A stretch of DNA of 64,000 bases from Leisingera sp. JC1 (GCF_001679925.1 NZ_LYUZ01000092.1:47354-111353); one strand, 5' to 3'; counted from the stretch's first letter, positions 27,096-36,100 are shown. The notes: generated from the sequence alone by a model not told the origin. Numbers and translations are program-made.

Positions 27096-28670
27096 ATGGA
27101 TGCACAGGTGCAAACCCGCAACCGGGGCTACGGCATTGTTGTCGAACCGCTGCAAGGCCTGGTCACCGCCCGGCGCAACGGCATTGTTCTGGCGCAAAGC
27201 GCCCGGGCCAAGGTGATGTATGAAACCCGCCTTCCGCCTGCGGTCTATTTTCCGGCGGACGACGTGACCGCGCCGCTGTCCGCCCACACTCCCCTGCAAA
27301 CTTTCTGCCCTTTCAAGGGCACCGCCAGCTACCGGGATGTACTGCTGCCCGGCAGTGCTGTGCAAAACGGTGTCTGGGCCTACGAGGACGCCATGCCCGA
27401 GGCCGCCTCCATTTCCGGCCACATCGGCTTCATGCCCGGCGCTGAGGTTGAATTTGATTTCGGCAGCAACACCGTGGAGATGCCCGACTACGGCAATATC
27501 TCCGGTCCGGTGATCGATTGGCTGCTGCGCGACGCCTTCACCGTACCGACACCGGAGGAACTGACCGCTGCCCTGGCAGAAAAACTTGTCGAGCAAGGCA
27601 TCTACCTGTCCCGCCTCTCGGTCATGGCCTGGTCTCTGCACCCGCTGATAGCAGGCAAGAACTACATCTGGCAGAAAAAAACCGGCGAGGTCACCACTTA
27701 CGCTCCCTCCTACGAAATCCACGACCACCCCGCGTATCAGAACAGCCCGCTGCGCCATGTATCCAACGGTCTGGGCGGGGTGCGGCACCGGCTGGACGCC
27801 TGCTGCACTGACGATGCCTTCCCGATCCTAGAAGACCTGCGCAAGGACGGCGCCACCGACTATGTCGCAATGCCGCTGCGGTTCTCCGACGGACGCATCA
27901 ATGTGCTGACCTTGACCAGCGATCACCCGAACGGCTTCTCCACCGCCAATCTGGGCCTGATCTTCGAATGCTCCGGGGTGATCGCGCGTTATTACGAGAT
28001 CTTCATGCAGCGCGAAAACGCCCAGGCACTGCTGGAAACCTATGTGGGCAAACGCACCGGCGCCCGGGTGCTCGGCGGTGAGATCCGCCGCGGCGACGGC
28101 GACGAGATCGACGCTGCAATCATGTTCTGCGACCTGCGCGGCTCCACCCGGCTGGAAGAGCAGCTGGGCCGCCGGGACTATATCGCACTGCTGAACCAAT
28201 TCTTCGAGACCGCCTCGACCATCGTGCATGATCACGGCGGCGAGGTACTGAAATTCATCGGTGACGCTGTGCTGGCCGTCTTCCCGGCCGGCAGCGATCC
28301 GGACAAGGCCCGCGCCCAGGCGCTGGACAGCGCCCGCGCCATCGTTGCGCGGCTGGAGGAAATTGCCCGGGCAGAAAACGGCCACCGCTGCGAAGCCGCC
28401 ATCGGCATCGCCTACGGCCGGGTGACCTATGGCAATATCGGCTCGCGCGAGCGGCTGGATTTCACAGTAATCGGCCAGGCTGCCAATATCGCCGCCCGCC
28501 TCGGTGACTATGGCAAGGCCGCAAATCACTCCATTGTCGTAAGCCGCGACATCCTGAGCGACCCGTCTCAAGGCCTCTCGCTGGGTGCAGTCAGCCTGCA
28601 CAACGTCTCCCAGCCCGTCAGCTGCTTTGCAATTCAGGCGGCCGGGAGTTCCCAGGCTGCTGCGGAGTAA
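27096..28670 (+). CDS. DUF427 domain fused to class III nucleotide cyclase
   Basis: The 524-residue protein starts with DUF427-like sequence: RRNGIVLAQSARAKVMYE, YFPADDV at 51-57 and CPFKGTASY at 71-79. A middle region (about 120-320) includes a GAF-like stretch (DYVAMPLRFSDGRINVLTLTSDHP). The C-terminal class III cyclase domain has metal Asp346 (MFCDLRGSTRL) and Asp390 (LKFIGDAVLAVFP), and VIGQAANIAARLGDY. It has no membrane segment, so should be cytosolic. AAGGA lies eight bases before ATG 27096. The cue sensed by the N-terminal half is unknown. Confidence 0.85.
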   Translation: MDAQVQTRNRGYGIVVEPLQGLVTARRNGIVLAQSARAKVMYETRLPPAVYFPADDVTAPLSAHTPLQTFCPFKGTASYRDVLLPGSAVQNGVWAYEDAMPEAASISGHIGFMPGAEVEFDFGSNTVEMPDYGNISGPVIDWLLRDAFTVPTPEELTAALAEKLVEQGIYLSRLSVMAWSLHPLIAGKNYIWQKKTGEVTTYAPSYEIHDHPAYQNSPLRHVSNGLGGVRHRLDACCTDDAFPILEDLRKDGATDYVAMPLRFSDGRINVLTLTSDHPNGFSTANLGLIFECSGVIARYYEIFMQRENAQALLETYVGKRTGARVLGGEIRRGDGDEIDAAIMFCDLRGSTRLEEQLGRRDYIALLNQFFETASTIVHDHGGEVLKFIGDAVLAVFPAGSDPDKARAQALDSARAIVARLEEIARAENGHRCEAAIGIAYGRVTYGNIGSRERLDFTVIGQAANIAARLGDYGKAANHSIVVSRDILSDPSQGLSLGAVSLHNVSQPVSCFAIQAAGSSQAAAE

Positions 28671-28693
28671 CCCTGTCCCTGTTCAGCACCGGG

Positions 28694-28737
28694 TCAAGGG
28701 CGGCGCAGCCGCCGCGCTATGCGCGGTTCACCCTTGA
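28694..28737. repeat. Nested palindrome predicted to fold as a three-way junction
   Basis: Outer arms TCAAGGG (28694-28700) and CCCTTGA (28731-28737) enclose two complete hairpins: CGGC/GCCG at 28701-28711 and CCGCGC/GCGCGG at 28712-28726. The layout looks like an intergenic palindromic repeat unit. It follows the cyclase stop codon. Confidence 0.6.
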
Positions 28738-28766
28738 GGCGGGGATGACGAACCAAACTGGAACAC

Positions 28767-28797
28767 GGCCTTCAGGGCAAACCTGCCCCTGAAGGCC
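28767..28797. terminator. 11-bp perfect hairpin after the cyclase gene
   Basis: GGCCTTCAGGG (28767-28777) pairs with CCCTGAAGGCC (28787-28797) across a nine-base loop and is followed by TTCTC. Probably a terminator between convergent transcripts. Confidence 0.6.
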
Positions 28798-28815
28798 TTC
28801 TCAGCAAACCCCTTC

Positions 28816-28838
28816 GGCACTGCCCGCAGGGCAGTGCC
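28816..28838. repeat. 10-bp perfect hairpin with three-base loop
   Basis: GGCACTGCCC (28816-28825) pairs with GGGCAGTGCC (28829-28838) across GCA. It is the third strong hairpin in 150 bases between convergent genes. Confidence 0.6.
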
Positions 28839-28907
28839 GCGCCCAAAACTGCCTTGCCGGCATCTGTGATGCAGGTAACAGCCGCGGGAGCTCCTCGCGC
28901 CGCTCAA

Positions 28908-29942
28908 TCAGCCCGCCGCCAAGGAACGCTGCGCCGCATCCCCCATCGAAACCAGCAGCGGTGCCCCGGCCTGGCGCGCCTTAAAGGCGTCCTTCCCGGT
29001 CATCCCCTGCCAGCCAGCCTGCACCAGCGACTGCGCCACCGCGCCGCCAAGCGTGGTGCCCGGGCCGGTCACGATGAACAGATCCGGCGCAAACTCACAG
29101 GCCGCATTTTGCACCGCGCGGGTGAAATCATAGGGCTCCACCACCTGATGACCCAGGGTGTAATCCCAAAGGGCCTGTGTATCCGTGGCACCCGGCCACC
29201 AAATCTGCCCGCGCCCGTCGATCAGCGGCACCTCCGGCTGAGTGAACATCTCCGCCCCCAACCGATTGCGCCCCTCTTCCGCCACCGGCGCCTGCAGGCT
29301 GGTGTGAAACGCCGCGTGGTTGGCCAGCCGCATCGGGAAACGTTCCTCGACCATTGGCACTGCGCCTTCAAACGCCGCCAGCCCGGCCTCGTTTCCGGCC
29401 AGCACTAGCATCCCGCCCAGATCAATCGACAGTGCCAGGTTATGCCCCTCGCGCGCATTGATCTCTGCAGCCAGCACCAGCAGCTCCGCCTTGCGCGCGG
29501 GGTCGTTCTGCCAGTCCGGCCCAGCAAAGGGATAGACCAGCTGGCCGCCGATCAGCTGCTCCTGCATCAGCGTGCCCATGGTGTTCACCACCTCGAACCC
29601 GTCCGCCGCGCTCAGCGCTCCACCCGCCGCCAGCGCAATATACCAGCCCATCGAGTTGCCGGTGACTGCAACCACCTCGATATCCTCCGCCAGGGACTGC
29701 GCATCCGCCAATGCGGACGCATAGATCAGCGGCGAGGCAATATCCCCACGCGAATACTTCGACACGGAGAACCGCGTGGCCCCGTCCAGCGCGGTGACCT
29801 CTTCCTGCCCGGCGTCCCGCCGCTGCGCATCAAAGCCCGCAAACAGCGCCGCCTTGCCGGCATGGTGGCGGTGCAGATAGCCCAGCTCCGCCTTGTTGTA
29901 GGTGCCCCGGCCCGGGCAGATCAGAACAGCGGTACGGGTCAT
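28908..29942 (-). CDS. Malonyl-CoA:ACP transacylase-like protein
   Basis: The 344-residue protein resembles FabD acyltransferases. The nucleophile is Ser97 in VAVTGNSMGWYIAL, equivalent to GHSLG, and the catalytic His is His213 in ANHAAFHTSLQ. The family GQ motif at the N terminus is replaced by CPGRGTY. The usual fatty-acid cluster is absent; instead its start overlaps the stop of a fused E1 dehydrogenase by four bases. So it probably moves the acyl product of that dehydrogenase, or malonyl, onto a carrier. AGGAGACA precedes ATG 29942; a longer frame upstream is unlikely. Confidence 0.75.
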   Translation of the reverse strand: MTRTAVLICPGRGTYNKAELGYLHRHHAGKAALFAGFDAQRRDAGQEEVTALDGATRFSVSKYSRGDIASPLIYASALADAQSLAEDIEVVAVTGNSMGWYIALAAGGALSAADGFEVVNTMGTLMQEQLIGGQLVYPFAGPDWQNDPARKAELLVLAAEINAREGHNLALSIDLGGMLVLAGNEAGLAAFEGAVPMVEERFPMRLANHAAFHTSLQAPVAEEGRNRLGAEMFTQPEVPLIDGRGQIWWPGATDTQALWDYTLGHQVVEPYDFTRAVQNAACEFAPDLFIVTGPGTTLGGAVAQSLVQAGWQGMTGKDAFKARQAGAPLLVSMGDAAQRSLAAG

Positions 29943-32128
29943 TTCTTGTCTCCTGCCAAATTTAATGCAGCCGCAACAATGCTCTCCTTCGACGGCAGTG
30001 TGGCACCATAGGCAGGCCCGGTTGCAATGAAGCAATCGCTGGCAGCAATCCGGGCCGCCGGAACACCGCTCCGTTCAAGAAACAGCGCCATCAGCGCCTC
30101 CGACTGACTGCCGGTGATACGGCATTCATCGACGATCAGAACGTTCTTGCAGCCCTCGACCGCCTCCAGCAGCGCCGCCTCCGGCAGGGGCGCCAGCCAG
30201 CGCAAATCGACGATCCGCGTATCGACGCCTTTCGCCGCCAGCTCCGCCTGCGCCTGAGCAGACAGATAGCGCCCATTGCCATAGGTCACGATGGCCAGAT
30301 CGGTGCCGTCGCCATGAACACCCACCTCACCCAAGCCAATCCGCCGGTCCGTCGACGGGTAGGTCCGCATCCAGCCACCGTCCTTGGCCTCGTGCAGGTC
30401 GCGCATCGGATAGAGAGCGATAGGTTCGACAAAGACCACCACCCGCTGCTCCTCGCGCGCCAGCCGCACCGACTCGCGCATCATCATCGCCGCCTCCGCC
30501 CCGTCCGACGGGCAGGCAATCACCAGCCCCGGAATATCGCGCAGCACCGCCAGCGAGTTGTCGTTGTGGAAATGGCCGCCAAACCCTTTCTGGTAGCCCA
30601 GCCCGGCAATCCGCAGCACCATCGGGTTGGAGAACTGCCCGTTCGAGAAAAACGGCAAGGTCGCCGCCTCACCGCGCAGCTGGTCCTCGGCGTTGTGCAG
30701 GTAGGCAAGGAACTGGATCTCCGGGATGGGCAGGAAGCCGTTATGCCCCATGCCGATCGCCAGTCCCAGGATCGACTGCTCGTCCAGCAACGTGTCGATC
30801 ACCCGGTCCGGCCCAAACCGCTGCTGCAGCTTCTGGCTGACGCCATAAACCCCGCCCTTGCGGCCCACATCCTCGCCCATCATGACGATCCCGCGATGCT
30901 CCAGCATCAGGTCGGTCAGCGCCCAGTTTATGAGCCGCGACATCGGCTGCGGCTCCTCCATCGCGCGCATGTCGCTGCCAAACGCTGCGGCCCGTGCCTC
31001 GGCACTGGGGCCATTGGTCGGCGCACACTCTCGCTTCGGCGGGATCAGGCTCGCCACAACGTCATCCGCTGTTTTCAGGTGCGGCCGCGTCACCGCTTCC
31101 GCCCGGATCCGCTCCACCCGCGCACAGGTGTCCGTGTAGACCTTCAGCGCGTCCTCGGGACGCAGCGCGCCGGCCTCATCCATCAGCCGCACCGAATGCA
31201 GCAGCGGATCATTGGCTTCATCCGCCTCCACCTCAGCTTTGGCCATATAGGTGATCGGCACATCCGCCCCGGCATGGCCATACAGCCGCACGGTGCGCAG
31301 ATGCAGGAACGCGGGCTTCTTGCGCGTGCGCACATACTCCGCCGCCTCCTGCGCCACCGCGTAGGCGTTGTAGATATCCAGCCCGTCTGCCTTGAAGTAC
31401 TTGATGCCCGGCCGCCCCGACATCGAGGCCTCGATCCACCCTTTCGGCGTCTTGGTTGAAATGCCGATACCGTTGTCCTCGCAGACAAACAGCAAGGGCA
31501 GCGGCGTCGACTGAACCGAGGTCCAGCCTGCGGTGTTGATTGCCCCCTGCGCCGTCGAATGGTTGGCGGAAGCATCGCCGAAGGAACACATGACGATGGC
31601 ATCCTCCGGCAGCAGCTGATGCTCCGGCTGGTGCCGCTTGGCTGCACCGATGGAATAGGCGGCACCCACAGCCTTGGGCAGATGCGAGGCAATGGTCGAG
31701 GTCTGCGGCGGGATCATCAGCGCCTTGGACCCCAGCACCTTGTGCCGCCCGCCGGACGTCGGATCTTCGCTGGAACAGGCAAAGGACAGCAGCATGTCCC
31801 AGGCAATACGCTGCCCCGGCACCTGATCGGCGCGGGCGATCTGAAACGCGGCGTCACGGTAATGAAGGAATGCCATATCAGCGGGACGCAGGGCGCGGGC
31901 CACCGCCGCCATCCCCTCATGCCCGGAGGAGCCGATGGTGTAGAACCCCTGCCCCGCTTTCTGCATGTCCCGGCTGGTCAGGTCCAGCGCCCGGCTCAGC
32001 ACCTGAGCGCGAAAGGCGGAAACGGCTTCCGCCGCCGTAAGCGGCCCACCTGGCGCAGCACCAGCGGGCAGTTTCCCGGCCTTGACCCGGTCCAGGAAGT
32101 TCTGATGCACGATCTGGGCGCGGTCCAT
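29939..32128 (-). CDS. Fused E1 alpha-beta 2-oxoacid dehydrogenase component
   Basis: The 729-residue protein joins an E1 alpha half (residues about 1-370) and an E1 beta half (about 395-729) of the thiamine-diphosphate branched-chain 2-oxoacid dehydrogenase type. Alpha shows IGSSGHEGMAAVARAL and a ThDP motif that starts FGDASANHSTAQGAIN. Beta shows MMGEDVGRKGGVYGVSQKL and IPEIQFLAYL. It would decarboxylate a 2-oxoacid and acylate a lipoyl E2, but no E2 or E3 gene is nearby. Its partner is a malonyltransferase-like gene. AAGGAGG precedes the ATG. Confidence 0.85.
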   Translation of the reverse strand: MDRAQIVHQNFLDRVKAGKLPAGAAPGGPLTAAEAVSAFRAQVLSRALDLTSRDMQKAGQGFYTIGSSGHEGMAAVARALRPADMAFLHYRDAAFQIARADQVPGQRIAWDMLLSFACSSEDPTSGGRHKVLGSKALMIPPQTSTIASHLPKAVGAAYSIGAAKRHQPEHQLLPEDAIVMCSFGDASANHSTAQGAINTAGWTSVQSTPLPLLFVCEDNGIGISTKTPKGWIEASMSGRPGIKYFKADGLDIYNAYAVAQEAAEYVRTRKKPAFLHLRTVRLYGHAGADVPITYMAKAEVEADEANDPLLHSVRLMDEAGALRPEDALKVYTDTCARVERIRAEAVTRPHLKTADDVVASLIPPKRECAPTNGPSAEARAAAFGSDMRAMEEPQPMSRLINWALTDLMLEHRGIVMMGEDVGRKGGVYGVSQKLQQRFGPDRVIDTLLDEQSILGLAIGMGHNGFLPIPEIQFLAYLHNAEDQLRGEAATLPFFSNGQFSNPMVLRIAGLGYQKGFGGHFHNDNSLAVLRDIPGLVIACPSDGAEAAMMMRESVRLAREEQRVVVFVEPIALYPMRDLHEAKDGGWMRTYPSTDRRIGLGEVGVHGDGTDLAIVTYGNGRYLSAQAQAELAAKGVDTRIVDLRWLAPLPEAALLEAVEGCKNVLIVDECRITGSQSEALMALFLERSGVPAARIAASDCFIATGPAYGATLPSKESIVAAALNLAGDKK

Positions 32129-32179
32129 GCGGCCTCCTTACGCTGACTGACCATGTCTTTATCCGCGAATACGGAACTT

Positions 32180-32223
32180 GAAGCCAATGAGTTTGCGTAC
32201 TGGCTTCATTCCAAAACGGAATG
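32180..32223. promoter_or_regulatory. Two adjacent inverted repeats upstream of the E1 gene
   Basis: GAAGCCA (32180-32186) is inverted as TGGCTTC (32201-32207), and CATTCC (32207-32212) as GGAATG (32218-32223). They lie 50-95 bases ahead of the E1 start and may be operators for a local regulator. Function is inferred. Confidence 0.4.
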
Positions 32224-32334
32224 CAAATCCCGGCAATCAGTCCGTGTTGTCACATAACGGCTGAAAGCGCCCACTTACGCCCAAAGCTGCGATTTATTGC
32301 GCGCGCAGCAGTTGGCTTTGCCCACCTTTTCCGT

Positions 32335-32363
32335 TTGACGGCCCCGGCAAACCATCTTATACG
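32335..32363 (+). promoter_or_regulatory. Sigma-70-type promoter of tRNA-Leu
   Basis: TTGACG at 32335-32340 and TTATAC at 32357-32362 are spaced by 16 bases (17 to TATACG). The tRNA begins about 18 bases after the -10. This is one of the clearest housekeeping promoters in the window. Confidence 0.7.
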
Positions 32364-32380
32364 CCCTCTCCACGACACCT

Positions 32381-32467
32381 GCCCAGGTGGCGGAATTGGT
32401 AGACGCGCTAGCTTCAGGTGCTAGTGTCCGTATGGACGTGGAGGTTCGAGTCCTCTCCTGGGCACCA
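32381..32467 (+). tRNA. tRNA-Leu (anticodon CAG)
   Basis: The 87-base gene has acceptor stem GCCCAGG / CCTGGGC, discriminator A and an encoded CCA. The D region GTGGCGGAATTGGTAGACGC and the long variable arm are typical of tRNA-Leu. The anticodon arm CTAGC-TTCAGGT-GCTAG reads CAG, decoding CUG. The T arm holds GGTTCGAGTCC. Confidence 0.96.
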
Positions 32468-32625
32468 TTTCCCAAGAATGACAATCCGCAGCCTCTTCCC
32501 AGAGCCACTGCGTGGATACTCGGCCCGCGTAAACCAGCTTGCCTTCGCGCAGTTGAGTTTGCAGGCCAAAGCGCCTATTTCCTCTGCAACAGCCCCGGTG
32601 CGGTGAATATCAAAAGGGAATTCCA

Positions 32626-33240
32626 GTGGCCAATTACCTGTACAAGAGCGACCTGCCCGACGGGCTGGATCTCGGTCCCGTTGTCGCCATTGACTGCGAG
32701 ACCATGGGTCTGAACCCCCACCGCGACCGTCTCTGCGTGATCCAGATGTCCGGCGGCGACGGCAATGCCCATATTGTTCAGGTGGAAAAAGGCCAGACCG
32801 AGGCTCCCAACCTGTGCCGGATGCTCGAAGATCCGAATGTGCTGAAGCTGTTCCATTTCGGCCGCTTCGACATCGCCGCGATGTACCACGCTTTCGGCGC
32901 CCTGGCTGCACCGGTCTACTGCACCAAGATCGCCAGCCGTCTGGTGCGCACCTACACCGACCGCCACGGGCTCAAGAACCTGACCCAGGAACTGATTGGT
33001 ATCGACATCTCCAAGCAGCAGCAGATGAGCGACTGGGGCGCAGAAGAACTGACCGATGCGCAGCTCGACTATGCGGCGTCCGACGTCCTCCACCTGCACA
33101 AGCTGCGCGACGCGCTGGACAAGCGCCTGGCCCGCGAGGGCCGCACCGAAATGGCCCAGGCTTGCTTCGGATTCCTCCCCATGCGCGCCAAGCTGGATCT
33201 GGCCGGCTGGCCCGAAATCGACATATTTGCCCACTCATGA
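32626..33240 (+). CDS. rnd: Ribonuclease D (short form)
   Basis: A 204-residue 3'-5' exoribonuclease of the DEDDy group that trims tRNA precursors. Catalytic residues are Asp23 and Glu25 (AIDCETMGL), Asp82 (HFGRFD), Tyr149 and Asp153 (YAASDV). It lacks the C-terminal HRDC domains of the E. coli enzyme, as is common in Rhodobacterales. The start is GTG 32626 with AGGGA upstream. Its stop overlaps kdsD by four bases. It lies 158 bases after a tRNA gene, fitting its role. Confidence 0.9.
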   Translation: MANYLYKSDLPDGLDLGPVVAIDCETMGLNPHRDRLCVIQMSGGDGNAHIVQVEKGQTEAPNLCRMLEDPNVLKLFHFGRFDIAAMYHAFGALAAPVYCTKIASRLVRTYTDRHGLKNLTQELIGIDISKQQQMSDWGAEELTDAQLDYAASDVLHLHKLRDALDKRLAREGRTEMAQACFGFLPMRAKLDLAGWPEIDIFAHS

Positions 33241-34205
33241 CCGATACAGAAAAATTCCTCGTCACTGCCCGGCAAGTGATCACAGATGAGGCCAAGGCAC
33301 TCAACGCGATGGCCGAAGGCCTGGATGAGCGTTTTGCCGAAGCCGTGCAGCTGATCCTGCAAGCCAAGGGCCGCATCATCGTCAGCGGCATTGGCAAGTC
33401 CGGCCATATCGGCCACAAGATCGCGGCAACACTGGCCTCCACCGGCACGCCCGCCTATTTCGTTCACCCGGCTGAGGCCAGTCACGGCGATCTGGGCATG
33501 CTGTCCGAAGGTGATGTTGTTCTGGCGATCTCAAACTCGGGCGAGGCACCGGAACTGGCCAATCTTCTGGCCTTCACCCGCCGCTTTGCAATTCCGCTGA
33601 TCGGGCTGTCCAGCAAGATGGACAGCACCCTGATGAAGCAGGCGGATGTCCACCTGCAAATCCCCTCGATGGGCGAGGCTTGCGGGTTCGGCATGGTGCC
33701 CTCGATCTCCACCACTCTGACCCAGGCAATGGGCGACGCGCTGGCGATTGCGCTGATGAAACACCGCGATTTCCGCCCGGAGAACTTCCGCGACTTCCAC
33801 CCGGGCGGCAAACTCGGTGCGCAGCTCAGCAAGGTACGCGACCTGATGCACGCCGATGACGCGCTGCCGCTGGTCTCCGAGAACACCCCGATGGCCGACG
33901 CGCTGATCGAAATCAGCCAGAAGGGGTTCGGCGTCGCTGGCGTTGCTGCTGCCGATGGATCACTGGCGGGCATCATCACCGACGGCGACTTGCGCCGCCA
34001 TATGGACGGGCTGCTGGAAAAGACCGCAGCTGAAGTAATGACCACAGGCCCTGCCACCATTGCCCCCGGCGCCATGGCGCAAGAAGCCGTCGCGGTGATG
34101 AACCAGCGCAAGATCACCTGCCTGTTCGTTGTCGATCCGGACAATGGCCGAAAGGCCGAGGGCCTCCTCCACATCCACGACTGCCTGCGCGCAGGACTGG
34201 GCTGA
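33237..34205 (+). CDS. kdsD: Arabinose-5-phosphate isomerase (KpsF/GutQ family)
   Basis: KdsD turns ribulose-5-phosphate into arabinose-5-phosphate, the first step of Kdo synthesis. The 322-residue protein has an SIS domain (about 35-170) with IVSGIGKSGHIGHKIAATLASTG, split here as SGIGKSGHIG, and HPAEASHGDLGM. Two CBS modules follow (about 205-320). It overlaps rnd by four bases and leads into lptC-lptA-lptB, the standard Kdo/LPS-transport order. Confidence 0.94.
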   Translation: MTDTEKFLVTARQVITDEAKALNAMAEGLDERFAEAVQLILQAKGRIIVSGIGKSGHIGHKIAATLASTGTPAYFVHPAEASHGDLGMLSEGDVVLAISNSGEAPELANLLAFTRRFAIPLIGLSSKMDSTLMKQADVHLQIPSMGEACGFGMVPSISTTLTQAMGDALAIALMKHRDFRPENFRDFHPGGKLGAQLSKVRDLMHADDALPLVSENTPMADALIEISQKGFGVAGVAAADGSLAGIITDGDLRRHMDGLLEKTAAEVMTTGPATIAPGAMAQEAVAVMNQRKITCLFVVDPDNGRKAEGLLHIHDCLRAGLG

Positions 34206-34226
34206 CACGGGGCCCGGGAGCGCATC

Positions 34227-34826
34227 ATGGACAGCCATTCCAGAGCCGTCGCATATCTCAAGGTGCTGCTGCCGCTGGCGGCACTGGTTCTGCTGTCAAC
34301 GCTGTTCCTGATCTCGCGCGGGCTGAACACGGATGCGGTGATCCCCTTTGCGCAAAAGGAAATCGAGGACCGGATGAGAGGCCAGCTGGTCACCGCTCCT
34401 TTCTTTTCCGGCACCACCGCAAAAGGCGACGAGATTCTGGTGACCGCCTCCACGGCCCGCCCTGGCCGTAACGGTGCGCCCGCGATAGCCAGCGACATGT
34501 CCGCGGAAATCAATCTGGCAGAGGGCGGCAAGATCACGCTGGCCTCCGAAACCGGAGCCATCAACCCGGCCCAGGACACCGCCCGTTTTACAGGAAATGT
34601 TGTAATTACCTCGGCCGATGGTCTGGTCGTCGAAACCGAGGAACTGAATTCCATTCTCAGCGGTTTGTCAGCCAGCAGCCCCGGACCGGTCCGCGCGACC
34701 GGCGACATCGGCGTGCTGACCGCAGGCAATATGCAGATCGAGGCAAAAACCGGCGGCGGGCCGGTCCATATGCTGTTCAAAAACGGGGTGAAGCTGTTAT
34801 ATCAACCCCAGCAACCGGAAAGATAA
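34227..34826 (+). CDS. lptC: LPS export protein LptC
   Basis: LptC is the bitopic inner-membrane protein that passes LPS from LptB2FG to LptA. The 199-residue protein has one N-terminal transmembrane helix (about 10-30, VLLPLAALVLLSTLFLI) and a periplasmic beta-jellyroll (DMSAEINLAEGGKITLASETG ... FTGNVVITSADGLVVETEEL in pieces). GGGAG precedes ATG 34227. Sequence conservation is low in this family; position between kdsD and lptA decides it. Confidence 0.88.
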   Translation: MDSHSRAVAYLKVLLPLAALVLLSTLFLISRGLNTDAVIPFAQKEIEDRMRGQLVTAPFFSGTTAKGDEILVTASTARPGRNGAPAIASDMSAEINLAEGGKITLASETGAINPAQDTARFTGNVVITSADGLVVETEELNSILSGLSASSPGPVRATGDIGVLTAGNMQIEAKTGGGPVHMLFKNGVKLLYQPQQPER

Positions 34827-34829
34827 CCT

Positions 34830-35342
34830 GTGTCTTATTTGCGCGCATTGATTTTCAGCCTGCCTCTCGCGGTATTTCCCGGCCTCGCACTGGCACAAAC
34901 AGCCTCCGTGGCCTTCGGCGCGGTCAAGGCCGACCCGAGCCTGCCGGTTGAAGTCACCGCCGACAACCTTGCTGTGAACCAGGCCGACGGATCGGCTGAA
35001 TTCACCGGCAATGTCCTGATCGTGCAGGGCGTCATGCGGCTGTCCGCCGACACGGTTCTGGTTATCTACAAGACGGCAGAAGAAAGCGGCGGCGAAGGCG
35101 GCATCGAACGGCTGGAGGCCACCGGCAACGTGGTTCTGGTCAGCGGCCCGGACGCTGCCGAGTCTCAGTACGCAGAGTACACCATCGACCGAGGAACGGT
35201 CGTGATGACCGGCAACGTGCTGCTAAATCAGGAAAACGGGACGCTTGCCTCGAACCGGTTGGAGGTGAACCTCACCTCCGGCACCGCGCAGATGGCCGGC
35301 CGCGTGAAAACCATCCTCAACCCGAACGGCGGCAGCAACTGA
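34830..35342 (+). CDS. lptA: LPS transport periplasmic protein LptA
   Basis: LptA forms the periplasmic bridge for LPS. The 170-residue protein has a signal peptide ending GLALAQ and the OstA-type repeats [38 protein letters not shown] and [19 protein letters not shown]. The start is GTG 34830 with GGAAAG upstream. Its TGA overlaps the lptB ATG by one base. Confidence 0.9.
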   Translation: MSYLRALIFSLPLAVFPGLALAQTASVAFGAVKADPSLPVEVTADNLAVNQADGSAEFTGNVLIVQGVMRLSADTVLVIYKTAEESGGEGGIERLEATGNVVLVSGPDAAESQYAEYTIDRGTVVMTGNVLLNQENGTLASNRLEVNLTSGTAQMAGRVKTILNPNGGSN

Positions 35343-36100
35343 TGGCGAAACCAGACCTGAAAGTGACGGAAGGCTCCTCCGGGCTGCGCATCGAACGGCT
35401 GCGCAAATCCTACCGCAAGAAGGTGGTGATCCGGGACGTCTCCCTGTCTTTGAACCGGGGTGAGGTGGTGGCCCTGCTTGGCCCCAACGGCTCTGGCAAG
35501 ACCACCAGCTTCTACACGATTGCCGGCCTGGTGTTTCCCGAAGCCGGCACCGTCACCATTGACGGCCAGAACGTGACCGGCCTGCCGATGTACCGCCGCG
35601 CGCGCCTGGGCATCGGTTACCTGCCGCAGGAAATGTCGATTTTCCGCGGGTTGTCGGTGGAGGACAACATCTCTGCCGTTCTGGACATCTCGCAAAAGCA
35701 TGAGCACAAACGCCGCGAGCGGCTGGAAGAACTCCTGTCGGATTTCTCGATTGAGCACCTGCGCCGCGCGCCTGCGCTGGCACTGTCGGGCGGTGAGCGC
35801 CGGCGCGTCGAGATCGCCCGCTGCCTGGCCGCCAACCCGAAATACCTGCTGCTGGATGAACCTTTCGCCGGCGTCGACCCGATTTCCGTCGGTGACATCC
35901 GTCACCTGGTGGCAGACCTCAAGAAACGCGGCATCGGGGTGCTGATCACCGATCACAACGTGCGCGAAACGCTGGAAATCGTCGACCGTGCCTATATCCT
36001 GCACGACGGCCAGGTGCTGATGTCCGGCAGCCCTGAAGAGGTGGTGGAAAACGAGAATGTCCGCCGTGTCTATTTGGGCGATAACTTCCGTATTTCCTGA
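35342..36100 (+). CDS. lptB: LPS export ABC ATPase LptB
   Basis: LptB powers LPS extraction from the inner membrane. The 252-residue ATPase has Walker [10 protein letters not shown] at 47-55, signature [13 protein letters not shown], Walker [14 protein letters not shown] and the switch His in [11 protein letters not shown]. The family-specific [17 protein letters not shown] is present. It begins by one-base overlap with lptA. In many proteobacteria rpoN follows; here hpf is next. Confidence 0.96.
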   Translation: MAKPDLKVTEGSSGLRIERLRKSYRKKVVIRDVSLSLNRGEVVALLGPNGSGKTTSFYTIAGLVFPEAGTVTIDGQNVTGLPMYRRARLGIGYLPQEMSIFRGLSVEDNISAVLDISQKHEHKRRERLEELLSDFSIEHLRRAPALALSGGERRRVEIARCLAANPKYLLLDEPFAGVDPISVGDIRHLVADLKKRGIGVLITDHNVRETLEIVDRAYILHDGQVLMSGSPEEVVENENVRRVYLGDNFRIS

